Below the pieces are notes generated by a model. That model searched no databases and had not been told where the DNA came from. It saw only the letters and a program-made list of their open reading frames with translations. A stretch of 64,000 nucleotides of DNA from Paenibacillus yonginensis (GTDB lineage Bacteria; Bacillota; Bacilli; Paenibacillales; Paenibacillaceae), in NCBI RefSeq assembly GCF_001685395.1, contig NZ_CP014167.1, positions 1,369,501-1,433,500 on the forward strand. Direction: 5' to 3'. A program made the translations under genes and the position numbers. The number at the start of each line of letters is the position of its first letter. Within the stretch, counting starts at the first letter, position 1. Shown piece after piece: positions 8,885-18,421 of the stretch.

Positions 8885-8942
8885 GGAGAAAGACCCGGTC
8901 ACCCGGGTTGAGTATGCACTGAATAATAGGTAGCAAAATACG

Positions 8943-8981
8943 AAAGCGTCCAGACCGGATCAGCCGGTTTGGACGCTTTTT
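8943..8981 (+). terminator. Strong terminator of the thiamin operon
   Basis: A 16-bp stem with one G-U pair (AAAGCGTCCAGACCGG with CCGGTTTGGACGCTTT), 5-nt loop and a T5 tail, 58 bp after thiO. Confidence 0.9.
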
Positions 8982-9103
8982 ATATTTATGGCATGCATGA
9001 TTCATAGCCATTATGGAAAAATTATCATTAAAATTTCTTGCTTACGGGGCTTGCGGATTGTGAAAGAGCTTCGGTAGAACGGGAGAGGGAAAGGAGGATA
9101 TGC

Positions 9104-10654
9104 ATGGCCGCAGGAGCGTCAGGGGGTCAAGAGGATCAAGTTGTAAAAGTGAAAGGCATATTAAGCGAGGATCTGACTTTTATCCGGCAACACTTTCATC
9201 GCTGCTCGGATCTGGCTTACCGGACCTTTTCTTTTGAATCCGGACATCGGGGAGCTTTGGTCTTTATCGACGGGCTTGTAGATGATACGCGGATTGAGCA
9301 GGTGATTCTGGAGCCGCTGAAAACGGGGATTTTGACCCGGTACGGGCATTCCGATTTGACGGACCCTGAGCTGAGGTCCCTGCTCGAGCTCTCTATAAAT
9401 GAAATTCAAGCCGATCAGGTGAAGACGTTGGATTTGATGAATGAAATTGCGGACAGCATTTGCCTTGGCGATACGGCTTTGTTTATGTAGGGCCTGCCGG
9501 AAGTGTTCATGATCAGCTTGAGGAAATCAGAGCAGCGCGCCATTGAAGAGCCCGGAACGGAAATGGCGATCCGCGGCCCCAGAGACGGCTTTGTGGAGAG
9601 TTTGAGAACCAATGCCACTTTGCTTAGACGCAGGCTGCCTACTCCGGATCTGAAGATGGAGGTTATGCAAGTCGGACGTTTGTCCAAAACGCAGGTTATG
9701 ATCGTTTATCTGGATTCCGTAGTCATGCCCGGATTGACGGAAGAGATCAAGAAGAGAATTTCCAGGATCGATATTGATGCGGTGCTGGACAGTCATTATA
9801 TCGAAGAAATGATCACCGACAGCGCCTTAAGCATATTCCCCCTGATGTTAAATACCGAAAGGCCGGATAAGGTCACGGCTGCGGTTCTGGAGGGAAGGGC
9901 GGCCATTCTGGTCGACAATACTCCTTTTGCTTTAATTGCTCCTTCGGTTGTGGCGGATTCCATTCAAACCCGTGAAGACTATTACCAGAATTATCTTGTG
10001 GCTACGGCCCTCAGATGGCTGAGAATGTGGCTTCATTTCAGCGCACTGGTATTTCCTTCAATTTATGTGGCGCTTTCAACCTTTCACCAGGAAATGATTC
10101 CGACCAGCCTGCTGCTCAGCATCGCTTCATCCCGTGAAGATGTTCCTTTCCCGGCGATCGTGGAGGCTTTGCTGATGGAAGCCGCTTTTGAGGGGCTCAG
10201 GGAAGCTGGCATCCGGCTGCCCCGGGCAGTTGGCCAGGCCGTGAGTATCGTGGGAGCGCTGGTTATCGGCGAGGCTGCCGTGCAGGCGGGGATTGTATCG
10301 GCTACGCTGGTCATTGTCGTGTCTTTTACCGGGATTGCCTCGTTTGTGTTTCCGCTATACAACCAGGGCATGGCGATTCGTGTACTGCGTTTTCCGATGA
10401 TTTTATTGGCTGGTTTTCTGGGGTTATACGGGATTTTTCTCGGATTGCTGGTTTTAATGATTCATTTGTGCAAGCTTCGTTCTTTTGGCGTTCCTTATCT
10501 ATCGCCTATTGCTCCCTTGCATGTGAGAGATTTAAAGGATTTGTTTATTCGTATTCCTCTCTGGGGAGTTAAACATAGACCCGTCTCTATTCAAAGCCAA
10601 AACTTGCGGCGGATGGAAGGGCGTCTGCGTCCTGAGCCGTCTAATAAGAGCTGA
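9104..10654 (+). pseudogene. gerAA: GerA-type germinant receptor A subunit, interrupted by an in-frame amber codon
   Basis: The combined reading frame encodes a GerA/SpoVAF-family A subunit of about 516 codons, the membrane component of a spore inner-membrane germinant receptor. The soluble N-domain runs to GDTALFM, then TAG at 9488-9490, then the same frame resumes with GLPEVFMISLRKSEQ and IEEPGTE, continuing through the PRDGFVESLRTN motif and four or five C-terminal membrane segments. There is no frameshift; one base (for example GAG to TAG) explains the break. The true start is the ATG at 9104 with AAAGGAGG seven bases upstream. As read, only a 128-residue fragment would be made unless the stop is read through or translation restarts near 9503. 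Confidence 0.85.
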
Positions 10655-10683
10655 AGCGGGTATTTCTCGGAAAGGGTGAAACT

Positions 10684-11796
10684 ATGCGTCGTAAGACAGC
10701 TTCCTTGCTGGTCATGCTGATAATGAGCCTGCTGTTGACCTCCTGCTGGAGCGAACGGGAAATTGACGGTATTGCCATCGTGACTGCAACGGGCCTGGAC
10801 CGAATGGATAATGGAAAACTCCGCTTATCGCTGCAGATTGCAGTGCCTCGTCTCTTTGGAACGGGGTCTGCACAGGGAGGCGTGGAAAGCAAATTGGACA
10901 GCTCCGCGGGATGGGTCGTATCCGAGGAAGGGGATTCTATTATGGAGATCACTCGTATTCTCCAGACGAAGATCCCCCGGGAAATCTTTTATTCGCAGAG
11001 CCGGGTGATTATCATTGGGAAAAAATTGGCGGTCAGCGGCTTGCAGCCGGTAATGGACTTCTTTGAGCGTTACAGACAGTCCCAATTAATCAGCTATATA
11101 GCCATTTCCAAAACCACGGCCCTGGACATCTTAAATTTCCACCCCAAGTTCGAGAAGCTGGGCTCTGAGGTTCTTAAGCAGGAAATGCGCCAAAATTTGA
11201 CTCCTAGCGTCCAGTTTATTGATTTTCTTAACACGCTTATGTCGGAAGGGATTGAGCCCTACGCGCCAATGGTAGAGCTGCTTCCTTCGCAGGAGGGGGA
11301 GGGAGCACAAAAACAGTTTAATAACGTGGCTGTTACCGGGCTTGCGATGTTTCACAAGGATAAAATGGTCGGGGAAACGGATGAAGAGACCAGCCGTGGG
11401 ATCATGTGGGTCAACAACAAAATTCATAAAGGTGTCATCACGATCAGCGTGCCGGGAGCAGAACGCGAAGGGAAGATTAGTACGGAATTGGAAAGAGTTG
11501 CGGCGAAACGGATAACGGAAATCCGAAACGGCAAGGTGCATATTAAGTTAAAAATCAATCTTACAGAAAATGTTTATGAAAATACATCTGATCTTGATAT
11601 GGACAACGCCCGGAATGTGGATCTGATTCAGCAGAAGATAGAGGATTCAATCAAGAAGCGGATATATGCAAGCTGCAAGCTGGTTCAGGGAAAATACAAT
11701 ACCGATGTCTATGGATTTGGACAATCCGTATATCGCCGTTATCCCAAGCTATGGCATAAGGAATATAAAGAGCGTTGGAATGAATTATTTCCATAG
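10684..11796 (+). CDS. gerAC: Ger(x)C-family germinant receptor lipoprotein, C-terminus cut by amber codon
   Basis: A 370-residue GerAC-type lipoprotein. The signal peptide ends LLLTSCW with the lipidated Cys, followed by SEREIDGIAIV, the usual family start. The frame stops at TAG (11794-11796), but the same frame stays open to TGA at 11872-11874. The extra 25 residues (beginning IQLEVKIDGRI, ending IKTEE) resemble the normal C-terminal strand of the family. That downstream stop also overlaps the gerAB GTG in a GTGA arrangement. The original gene therefore most likely ran 10684-11874. The truncated product lacks only this last strand, and its function is uncertain. Confidence 0.85.
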   Translation: MRRKTASLLVMLIMSLLLTSCWSEREIDGIAIVTATGLDRMDNGKLRLSLQIAVPRLFGTGSAQGGVESKLDSSAGWVVSEEGDSIMEITRILQTKIPREIFYSQSRVIIIGKKLAVSGLQPVMDFFERYRQSQLISYIAISKTTALDILNFHPKFEKLGSEVLKQEMRQNLTPSVQFIDFLNTLMSEGIEPYAPMVELLPSQEGEGAQKQFNNVAVTGLAMFHKDKMVGETDEETSRGIMWVNNKIHKGVITISVPGAEREGKISTELERVAAKRITEIRNGKVHIKLKINLTENVYENTSDLDMDNARNVDLIQQKIEDSIKKRIYASCKLVQGKYNTDVYGFGQSVYRRYPKLWHKEYKERWNELFP

Positions 11797-11870
11797 ATTC
11801 AACTGGAAGTGAAAATTGACGGCCGTATTATCCGCAGTGGGCTGACCAACAATGTGATCAAAACCGAGGA

Positions 11871-12984
11871 GTGAGTTCATTGCTTCGAATTTCCAAGTAT
11901 CAGCTGTTCGCCATGGTCGTTATTTTTCAATTGGGCACCACGATCATATTCGGATTTGCCTCTTCTGCGGGAAGAGATGCCTGGATTTCGAGTCTTCTTG
12001 TGACAGTGCTGGGCTCTATTGTGGTAGGCGGCTATCTGCTGATCTTCAGATTAACAGGAGGCCTTACCCTGGTCGAATGGCCGACGGCCTTGCTTGGGAA
12101 ATGGATCGGCATGCCGATTGCCTGGCTGTACCCGTTTGTTTTTATTTATGACGGGGCAAGAATCGTCAGCGACATCCGGTTTCTATTTCCCATCACTATC
12201 CTCCATGGAACGCCCAATTGGATTATCGGCATCTCTTTTCTGGCGGTAGTAGCTTATGCCCTTTATAGCGGGTTTGAGGTCGTAGCCCGAATGCTCAGTA
12301 TTTTTTTCCCGCTGCTTGTCGTGTTTCTGCTTGCAGAAACGGTGTTATTGGGGTTCTCCGGACGGATTAACCTGTTAAATTTGCTGCCTGTTTTGGGGGA
12401 AGGGTGGAACAGGGTTTTTCAAACGATCTGGCCCTTAGGGATTACGCAGACTTTCGGAGAAACGATCGAATTTGCGATGTTTTGGGGATATCTTGATAGC
12501 AAAGACAGGGCGCAGCTAGGCCGGATTATGGTGGGGGGATGTGTGCTGTCAGGTTTATGCATCACATTATATATCCTTCTAGGATCAGCATGTATGGGCG
12601 AATCGATCTATAAGCAGATGATGTATCCTGTCTTTGCTTTGCTCAAACTTCCAAATATATTCGATCTGCTGGATAACCTGGATGCAGTCGGCGTAATTTA
12701 TTTGGTTATAACCGCATTCGGCAAGCTGTCTCTGCATTTGTTCGCTGCTGTATTCTGCATTCGAAAGCTTCTCGGAGCCCGGAAGGACTGGGGTATCATC
12801 ACTTTCTTGTGTCCGCTGGTTTTTTTTTATTTCCATGACGATGGTGATTAGCTTTACGGATCATCTGCAGGTTGCCACTTTTGTGCTTCCTTCCCGAATA
12901 TGGCTGCCTTTGTTCATTTATTTGCCAATGCTCTTTCTCGGGACAGCCCTGCTGAAAAAAATGTTCCGGGGGGCGAGGTTATGA
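11871..12984 (+). pseudogene. gerAB: GerB/GerAB-type spore germination permease, frameshifted at a T9 run
   Basis: A GerAB family (amino-acid permease superfamily) integral membrane subunit of about 370 residues. The first frame runs to 12851 and ends in an unlikely tail (FFYFHDDGD). The conserved C-terminus is in the next frame, beginning ISMTMVISFTDH and ending 12982-12984. Removing one T from T9 at 12820-12828 joins them perfectly. Two starts are possible: GTG at 11871, overlapping the extended gerAC stop as GTGA, or TTG at 11880, which has GAGGAG at better spacing. Without correction the last membrane segments are lost. Confidence 0.85.
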
Positions 12985-13208
12985 ACGAACATTGGTTTCC
13001 GTGGGAGTCCATGAATTTTATCACCACTCCCTGGAAGCTTCAGCTGGCTTTGCTCGGATCAGCTCTGGTTCTCTCAATGGTAAGCTGGTACAGATTATCC
13101 GGCAGCAAAACCAAAAGAAAACCGCCTTCGAACAAAAAGGGTTCGAGAGGCGGCGATTCAAAGGCTCGTATTATAGAACAGGATGACCCCGAGGTCAATG
13201 GATCGTAG
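12981..13208 (+). CDS. Small membrane protein of the gerA operon
   Basis: A 75-residue protein with one membrane segment (LQLALLGSALVLSMVSW) and a very basic C-terminal tail rich in Lys/Ser. Its ATG overlaps the corrected gerAB stop (TGA at 12982-12984), a 4-bp coupling that supports both the gene and the frame correction upstream. GGGGGGCGAGG provides the ribosome binding site. Small D-type subunits are known near some germinant receptors, but those usually have two membrane segments, so equivalence is inference. Its 3' end overlaps the convergent EamA gene by 14 bp. Confidence 0.6.
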   Translation: MNEHWFPWESMNFITTPWKLQLALLGSALVLSMVSWYRLSGSKTKRKPPSNKKGSRGGDSKARIIEQDDPEVNGS

Positions 13209-14100
13209 CGTTCTTCCGGCGTTTTCGGCCTTTAAGCCGGACATTGACCAGCAGGATGCTCGCCAGCACCAGGATCATGCCGAGTCCAAGGCGCAGGCTG
13301 ACCTGCTCGTGCATAAACAGGGCGCTGAAGCAAAGAGCGAGCAGCGGGATCAGGAAGGTGAACGAACCCACCTTGCTTGCTTCGCCGGATTGTACAAGCC
13401 GGAAGAATACAAACCAGCCGATCGCGATCACAAACACGGAAATAAACAGCAGGTCGCCAAGGAATGCGGGTCTCCACTCAATAGCTGTGAACGATTCGGT
13501 AGCGCCTCCCCATAGAAACAGGAACAGACTGCCGAACAGCAGCTGGACTGCCGTCATCCAGATAACATCTACAGAATCTCCGATCCGCTTAATGAAGACC
13601 GTTCCCAGACACCAGCTGACTGCGGAAGCAAGGGCAAGCAAAATACCTATCACCGACAGCCCTTCACTGATTCCTCCGGCGCTGATCACCCCAACCCCGC
13701 AGAAGCCGAGGAGCAAACCGGCCATTTTGAGCAGCGACATCGACTCGCCAAGCCATATCCAGGAACAGATGCCGAGCAGGACAGGCTGAAGAAAGACAAT
13801 AGCCGAGAAGATACCCGCCGGCATATAGCCAAGCCCCACCGTTTGCAGACCGTAGTAGAGCGTGATGTTCAGAATGCCCGCTATTAAATAAGCCGGCCAG
13901 TTTCGCCGCAGATTAAGCTTTTTATAGTTGGGCAGGGCGATCAACACCAGAAGTATTCCGCCAATAAAAGTGCGGATCGCGGCAAACAGGACAGGCGGTG
14001 TATAGGCTAAGGCCATTTTGGAGAGAGGCCAGTTGACGGCCCAAACCAATATAAGGAACGATAAATAAAACGCCGTCTGGCGTTTGGAAAGTGGACTCAT
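13195..14100 (-). CDS. EamA/DMT-family transporter
   Basis: A 301-residue protein with about ten membrane segments in two EamA repeats, of the drug/metabolite transporter superfamily (YdcZ/RhaT-like branch). Marker segments are WAVNWPLSKMAL in helix 1 and FLQPVLLGICSWIWLGE at the end of the first repeat. The C-terminus is basic (KGRKRRKN). AAAGGAG precedes the ATG. The substrate is unknown; the family exports amino acids, nucleosides or other metabolites. Confidence 0.85.
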   Translation of the reverse strand: MSPLSKRQTAFYLSFLILVWAVNWPLSKMALAYTPPVLFAAIRTFIGGILLVLIALPNYKKLNLRRNWPAYLIAGILNITLYYGLQTVGLGYMPAGIFSAIVFLQPVLLGICSWIWLGESMSLLKMAGLLLGFCGVGVISAGGISEGLSVIGILLALASAVSWCLGTVFIKRIGDSVDVIWMTAVQLLFGSLFLFLWGGATESFTAIEWRPAFLGDLLFISVFVIAIGWFVFFRLVQSGEASKVGSFTFLIPLLALCFSALFMHEQVSLRLGLGMILVLASILLVNVRLKGRKRRKNATIH

Positions 14101-14263
14101 GCTGAGGAATCTCCTTTGCTCAATAATGACATATTTAAAAACTTAATTATTATATCGCAAAATCGACCAAAGCGGGTGAGTTTCATAAGAATGGTAACCG
14201 GATTTTGATGTATACTACGTTCATCCTGTATATCATGAACATAGAAGGGAGCGGCAGATCGCT

Positions 14264-14878
14264 ATGAAAGCAGAACAGTCGAATTGGGAAAGGAAGCCGG
14301 CGGCCGGCCAGGAATCGGGAGTATGGAGGGTATTTGCAGCTGTGCCCCTTCCAGGCAGCATTAAGCAGCGTTTGGCAGCCTGGTGTAAGGAAGAGCAGTC
14401 CAAGCACCGGTTCAAGAAATGGGTTTATCACGAGGATTTTCATATTACGGTTCAGTTTCTGGGCGATATCAACCCGGCAAAGGTCCCGGAGATTCAGCAG
14501 GCCTTAACAACAGCGGCAACGGGCATAACCCCCTTCCCCGTAAAGCTGGCCGGGACAGGCATCTTTGGCCGTCCCGTGCAGCCCAGGGTGCTTTGGGCGG
14601 CCATTCGGGAGGGGAACAAGGAATTAGAGCGTCTGCATGCAGCGGTAACGGCAAATTTGGCGCCGCTTGGATTCATTCCGGAAGAGCGTCCTTACAGCCC
14701 GCATGTCACATTAGCCCGTCAATTTCTCCCCGGTCAGCTGGAAGCGGGTGCGAACTTACAGGCTGTAGAAACGGAATTTGGCAGCTGGAAGGCTGATTCC
14801 GTGGTGCTGTACCGGACCCGGATGGGACGTCAGCCGATGTATGAGGGGGTGGCGGAGGCGCCCTTCAAAGGTGTATGA
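14264..14878 (+). CDS. thpR: RNA 2',3'-cyclic phosphodiesterase
   Basis: A 204-residue 2H phosphoesterase of the LigT/ThpR family. The two catalytic HxT motifs are visible: HIT in FHITVQFLG and HVT in YSPHVTLAR. It opens cyclic phosphates at RNA ends. The first 20 residues form a polar extension before the fold starts at VWRVFAAVPLP. Its promoter region is shared with the divergent EamA gene; it converges on the methyltransferase downstream. Confidence 0.88.
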   Translation: MKAEQSNWERKPAAGQESGVWRVFAAVPLPGSIKQRLAAWCKEEQSKHRFKKWVYHEDFHITVQFLGDINPAKVPEIQQALTTAATGITPFPVKLAGTGIFGRPVQPRVLWAAIREGNKELERLHAAVTANLAPLGFIPEERPYSPHVTLARQFLPGQLEAGANLQAVETEFGSWKADSVVLYRTRMGRQPMYEGVAEAPFKGV

Positions 14879-14907
14879 ATTCGCAGGCGTATGAATAATA
14901 AGGTTCC

Positions 14908-15726
14908 TTATTTAATGCCAAGTCTCATCCGATAACTGATTAAGAGCTCCAGAGTCTGACCGTCAAACGAGGCCTCCGTCTTGTGCCGAAATTCTTCGGC
15001 GGCCTCCAGAATATCCGCTGCTCCCAGCTTTAAAGCGGTTTGAATGCCGCCTTGGCTTAAGGCCAGGTTTACATATCTTTCTGCATTAAAGGTCTCGCGC
15101 TGATGGAACACAATCTCGCGGGTATAACGAAACCATCCGGAAGTGCGGATTTGCTGCAAATGCTGGTTTTTGTCTCTTTTTACGGCCCATTTATCCTGTT
15201 CAGCCAGCTCCCGGGCACGTTGATCGCCAAGCTCCAGCAAATTCATATACTGCTCCTCGATCTCCCAGCGGAAGGCAGGCGGCCAGTCACAGTCATAAGC
15301 GGCAAAGACGCCTCCCGGCTTCAATACGCGTGCGAACTCACGCAGGGTGCTGACGGGCTCCATCCAGTGAAAGGACTGGGAGCAGGTAATCACGTCGGCA
15401 GAAGCGGAAGGAAGCTCAAGCTGATGGGAGAGGCCTTTTACGAATGCAAGGCCTTCGGGTTCCTGCAGCTGCCTCCATTTACCGACAGCAACCGAACGCA
15501 TGTCGTCATTAGGCTCTACGCCGATGACCTTTCGAGCCTCCCCCAGCCAAAGAAAGGAAGAGAGACCGGTTCCGCAGCCCACATCCACAACGAGTTCCGG
15601 CTTGCTGTTCAGATAGCCTTCAACGAGGCGGACAACCTCCGTAGGCGCACTAGGGCGGTTCTGGTCATAAAGATTTCCAAATCCGTTAAAGCGATTGATG
15701 TTATTGGGGTTCGTCTGCTCGGGCAT
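14908..15726 (-). CDS. Class I SAM-dependent methyltransferase
   Basis: A 272-residue methyltransferase of the type-11 family. Motif I is VVDVGCGTGLSS, motif II includes GVEPNDDM, and the post-motif stretch ITCSQSFHWME with LKPGGVFAAYD is typical of UbiE/BioC-like enzymes. The substrate is unknown. AAGGAG precedes the ATG. Confidence 0.85.
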   Translation of the reverse strand: MPEQTNPNNINRFNGFGNLYDQNRPSAPTEVVRLVEGYLNSKPELVVDVGCGTGLSSFLWLGEARKVIGVEPNDDMRSVAVGKWRQLQEPEGLAFVKGLSHQLELPSASADVITCSQSFHWMEPVSTLREFARVLKPGGVFAAYDCDWPPAFRWEIEEQYMNLLELGDQRARELAEQDKWAVKRDKNQHLQQIRTSGWFRYTREIVFHQRETFNAERYVNLALSQGGIQTALKLGAADILEAAEEFRHKTEASFDGQTLELLISYRMRLGIK

Positions 15727-15950
15727 GATGAGTCTCCTTCCTAAACAAGGGTTTGATTCTTTTTATTATAATTGGCTAAACGAAATAAGGAAAATTAAGA
15801 CCGGAATGCTAAGTTCCTTGACGACTGTTTCGTGGCGGGGCATATTTGAGTTGCCTTAAATCATCCGGCTATGCAGCGGGATTGCTATTTCGGATCTATG
15901 GCGCTAAAGTGAGAATGTAACCTTATCATTATTCAAAGTAGGAGCCTTCT

Positions 15951-17321
15951 ATGTTTCAAAACAAAAGTCAGAACAAGCAACTGAAACAAATTAATCAAAT
16001 CAGATTTAGTCCACCGCAGATGTTGTCCTTGGGTTTCCTGATTATGATCGTTGTCGGCGCGCTGCTGCTGATGCTTCCGATTTCACTCAGGCCGGGAAAG
16101 TCCCTCTCTTTCCTGAACGCGCTATTTGAGGCAACCTCAGCCGTTTGTGTGACCGGACTTGTAGTGACCGATACCGGAACGACCTTCACGGTGTTTGGTC
16201 AAACGGTTCTCCTGCTGTTGATCCAGGTGGGAGGCCTCGGCTTTATGACCTTCGGTATCCTTGTAGCCATGCTGTTGGGCAAGAAAATCAGCCTTTCCAA
16301 CCGCCTGATGGCGCAAAGCGCAATGAACCAGTTCAATTTGTCAGGGATCGTCAAACTGGTCAAGCTGGTGCTGGTCATGACGCTTGTCATCGAAGGGGCC
16401 GGCGCTTTGCTGCTGACTATCACTTGGGCAAGAGAAATGCCCTTGGGCTGGGCGATTTACTACGGGATTTTTCATTCAATATCTTCTTTTAATAATGCAG
16501 GATTTGATATCATGGGCGATTATGCCAGTATGACCGCTTATGTCGGCAGCTGGCCAGTCAACCTGGTTTTATCTTTTTTATATATTTTGGGCGGTTTGGG
16601 TTTCACGGTTATTCTGGAAGTTGTTCAGAAGATCAGGAAATGGAGATGGTCGCTGCATACCCGGATCGTTATGGGAGCAACGCTGCTGCTGAACCTTGTG
16701 GCATCGGTGCTGTTCTTCTTACTGGAACGCCATAATCCTTTAACCCTTGGATCACTCCCGCTCGGAGATCAGATTCTGGCTTCCTACTTTCAGGGGACGG
16801 TTCCGAGAACAGCAGGCTTCAATACGGTGGATTTGACCCAGATGAACAGCGATTCCGTGCTGCTGATGATGGGCCTGATGTTTATCGGCGGATCTTCGGG
16901 TTCTACGGCAGGCGGTATCAAAATCACAACCTTCTTCCTGCTGCTGCTAGTGGTATGGACGTTTATCAAACAAAGAGAGGACGTAACCATTCTTCGTAAA
17001 CGGATCCCCAAGGATCTGGTATTCCGGGCGCTGGCTATTTCTATGATCGGGATCGGCCTCGTCTTTACAGGCAGCTTCCTGCTGGAGGTAACGGAGAAGG
17101 GACTCCCGCTAATGAATCTTGCCTTTGAAGCCGTGTCTGCGTTTGGTACGGTAGGATTAACGCTTGGGGTTACACCAAATTTGAGCGAATGGGGAAAAAT
17201 CATCATTATGCTGCTCATGTTTGTAGGACGGCTTGGGCCGCTGACCATCGCGCTTGCGCTGACCCGTTCCAAACACGATTCCAAGCTTAAATATCCGGAA
17301 GAGAAAATCCTGATCGGGTAA
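15951..17321 (+). CDS. ktrB: Potassium uptake protein, KtrB/TrkH family
   Basis: A 456-residue integral membrane protein with four pore-loop repeats. Selectivity-filter-like segments are seen, for example TSAVCVTGLVVTDT, SSFNNAGFDIMG, TVPRTAGFNTVD and AFGTVGLTLG, each with a filter glycine. It is the K+-translocating subunit and normally works with a cytoplasmic RCK protein (KtrA/KtrC), which is not encoded here, so the partner must be elsewhere. About 220 bp upstream contain no recognisable c-di-AMP riboswitch. GTAGGAG precedes the ATG. The gene is closed by the terminator at 17374-17425. Confidence 0.88.
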   Translation: MFQNKSQNKQLKQINQIRFSPPQMLSLGFLIMIVVGALLLMLPISLRPGKSLSFLNALFEATSAVCVTGLVVTDTGTTFTVFGQTVLLLLIQVGGLGFMTFGILVAMLLGKKISLSNRLMAQSAMNQFNLSGIVKLVKLVLVMTLVIEGAGALLLTITWAREMPLGWAIYYGIFHSISSFNNAGFDIMGDYASMTAYVGSWPVNLVLSFLYILGGLGFTVILEVVQKIRKWRWSLHTRIVMGATLLLNLVASVLFFLLERHNPLTLGSLPLGDQILASYFQGTVPRTAGFNTVDLTQMNSDSVLLMMGLMFIGGSSGSTAGGIKITTFFLLLLVVWTFIKQREDVTILRKRIPKDLVFRALAISMIGIGLVFTGSFLLEVTEKGLPLMNLAFEAVSAFGTVGLTLGVTPNLSEWGKIIIMLLMFVGRLGPLTIALALTRSKHDSKLKYPEEKILIG

Positions 17322-17373
17322 AAATATCGCGGTTTGCAGCCTGGCAGCCCCGGCAGACACCGGTTGAAGCCAG

Positions 17374-17425
17374 AAAGAGGCTGTCCCAAAAGTCATCGAA
17401 TGACTGAGGGACAGCCTCTTTTTTT
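17374..17425 (+). terminator. Terminator after ktrB
   Basis: Stem AAAGAGGCTGTCCC with GGGACAGCCTCTTT, an inner AGTCAT/ATGACT stem, and a T7 tail. The A-rich 5' side may also let it serve the minus-strand ABC operon ending at 17501. Confidence 0.92.
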
Positions 17426-17500
17426 GGAGGGAACTTCATTGGACAGGGGACTATGGCTGGGCTGTTTTGCTGAACAACAGCGTATCAGCCTGCCGACCGG

Positions 17501-18421
17501 TCACCCTTTGGTCGCTGACGAAATATTCATGCCTTCGATGAAGTATTTCTGGAACAGGAAGAACAGAAGCACTACCGGCAGCAGCACAATCACCGAGCCG
17601 GCCATCAAATAATGCCACTGCGTGGTTTCGGTGCTTTTGAAAGCCTGCAGGCCGATCTGCAGGTTGAACAGTGATTCTGAGTTGATGTAGATCAGCGGTC
17701 CGGTAAAATCATTCCAGGCTCCCTGGAACGTCATGATCGCAATGGTGGCGATCACCGGCAGGGAGAGGGGCAGCATCAGCTGCCACCAGATCCGGAAATG
17801 GTTTGCCCCGTCGACCTTGCCGGCTTCGATCAGCTCGTTCGGGATGGTCATGAAGAACTGCCGGACGAGAAAAATCTGGAAAGCGCTGCCGAAAAAACCA
17901 GGCACGGTAAGCGGTAAATACGTGTTGATCCAGTGCAGCTTCGAGAACAGAATATACTGCGGAATCAAAGTCACGAAGCTCGGGATCATCATCGTGCCAA
18001 GCATGATGGAGAACAGCAGCTTCTTCCCTTTGAAGCGGATTTTGGCAAAGCCGTAAGCCACAAACGTATTGGACAAGACATGGGAGAAGACGACGATCCC
18101 GGCGAGCAGCAGGGTGTTGAGCGCATATCTCCCAAAGTGGCCTTTCTGCCAGGCGTGAACGTAGTTGTCCCAATGTACCTGCTCAGGAACAATCGTCGGC
18201 GGGTATGACATGATTTCCCGCATCGATTTCAGCGAGGTCGAGATCATCCACCACAGGGGAACCAGCATCAGGAGGCCAACCAGAGTCATGAGCAGAAACA
18301 GCAGCAGGGTGGACAGCTTGCTGCGCAGCGGCTTGGCCGGCGAGGCCTTCATCAGCGCGATTTTGCGTGCTTGCTCGCGTTCCCGGGCATATTCCCTTTT
18401 GCTGAAAGTCGCCATATTCAT
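17501..18421 (-). CDS. Carbohydrate ABC transporter permease (MalG/AraQ type)
   Basis: A 306-residue inner-membrane permease with six membrane segments and the EAA motif NELIEAGKVDGANHF. It pairs with the MalF-type permease whose stop overlaps its start region at 18421 and with the binding protein at 19414-20760. As in many sugar importers of Gram-positives, no ATPase is encoded here, so a shared MsmX-like ATPase is likely. Sugar substrate unknown. Confidence 0.87.
   Translation of the reverse strand: MNMATFSKREYAREREQARKIALMKASPAKPLRSKLSTLLLFLLMTLVGLLMLVPLWWMISTSLKSMREIMSYPPTIVPEQVHWDNYVHAWQKGHFGRYALNTLLLAGIVVFSHVLSNTFVAYGFAKIRFKGKKLLFSIMLGTMMIPSFVTLIPQYILFSKLHWINTYLPLTVPGFFGSAFQIFLVRQFFMTIPNELIEAGKVDGANHFRIWWQLMLPLSLPVIATIAIMTFQGAWNDFTGPLIYINSESLFNLQIGLQAFKSTETTQWHYLMAGSVIVLLPVVLLFFLFQKYFIEGMNISSATKG

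Noticed and set aside
9104..11874. Genome-wide reassignment of TAG as a sense codon
   Set aside because: Several other genes in the window end at TAG with no family-like sequence after it, so TAG works as a stop here.
15727..15950. c-di-AMP (ydaO-type) riboswitch before ktrB
   Set aside because: The intergenic region lacks the characteristic paired motifs; nothing beyond ordinary sequence and a ribosome binding site is seen.
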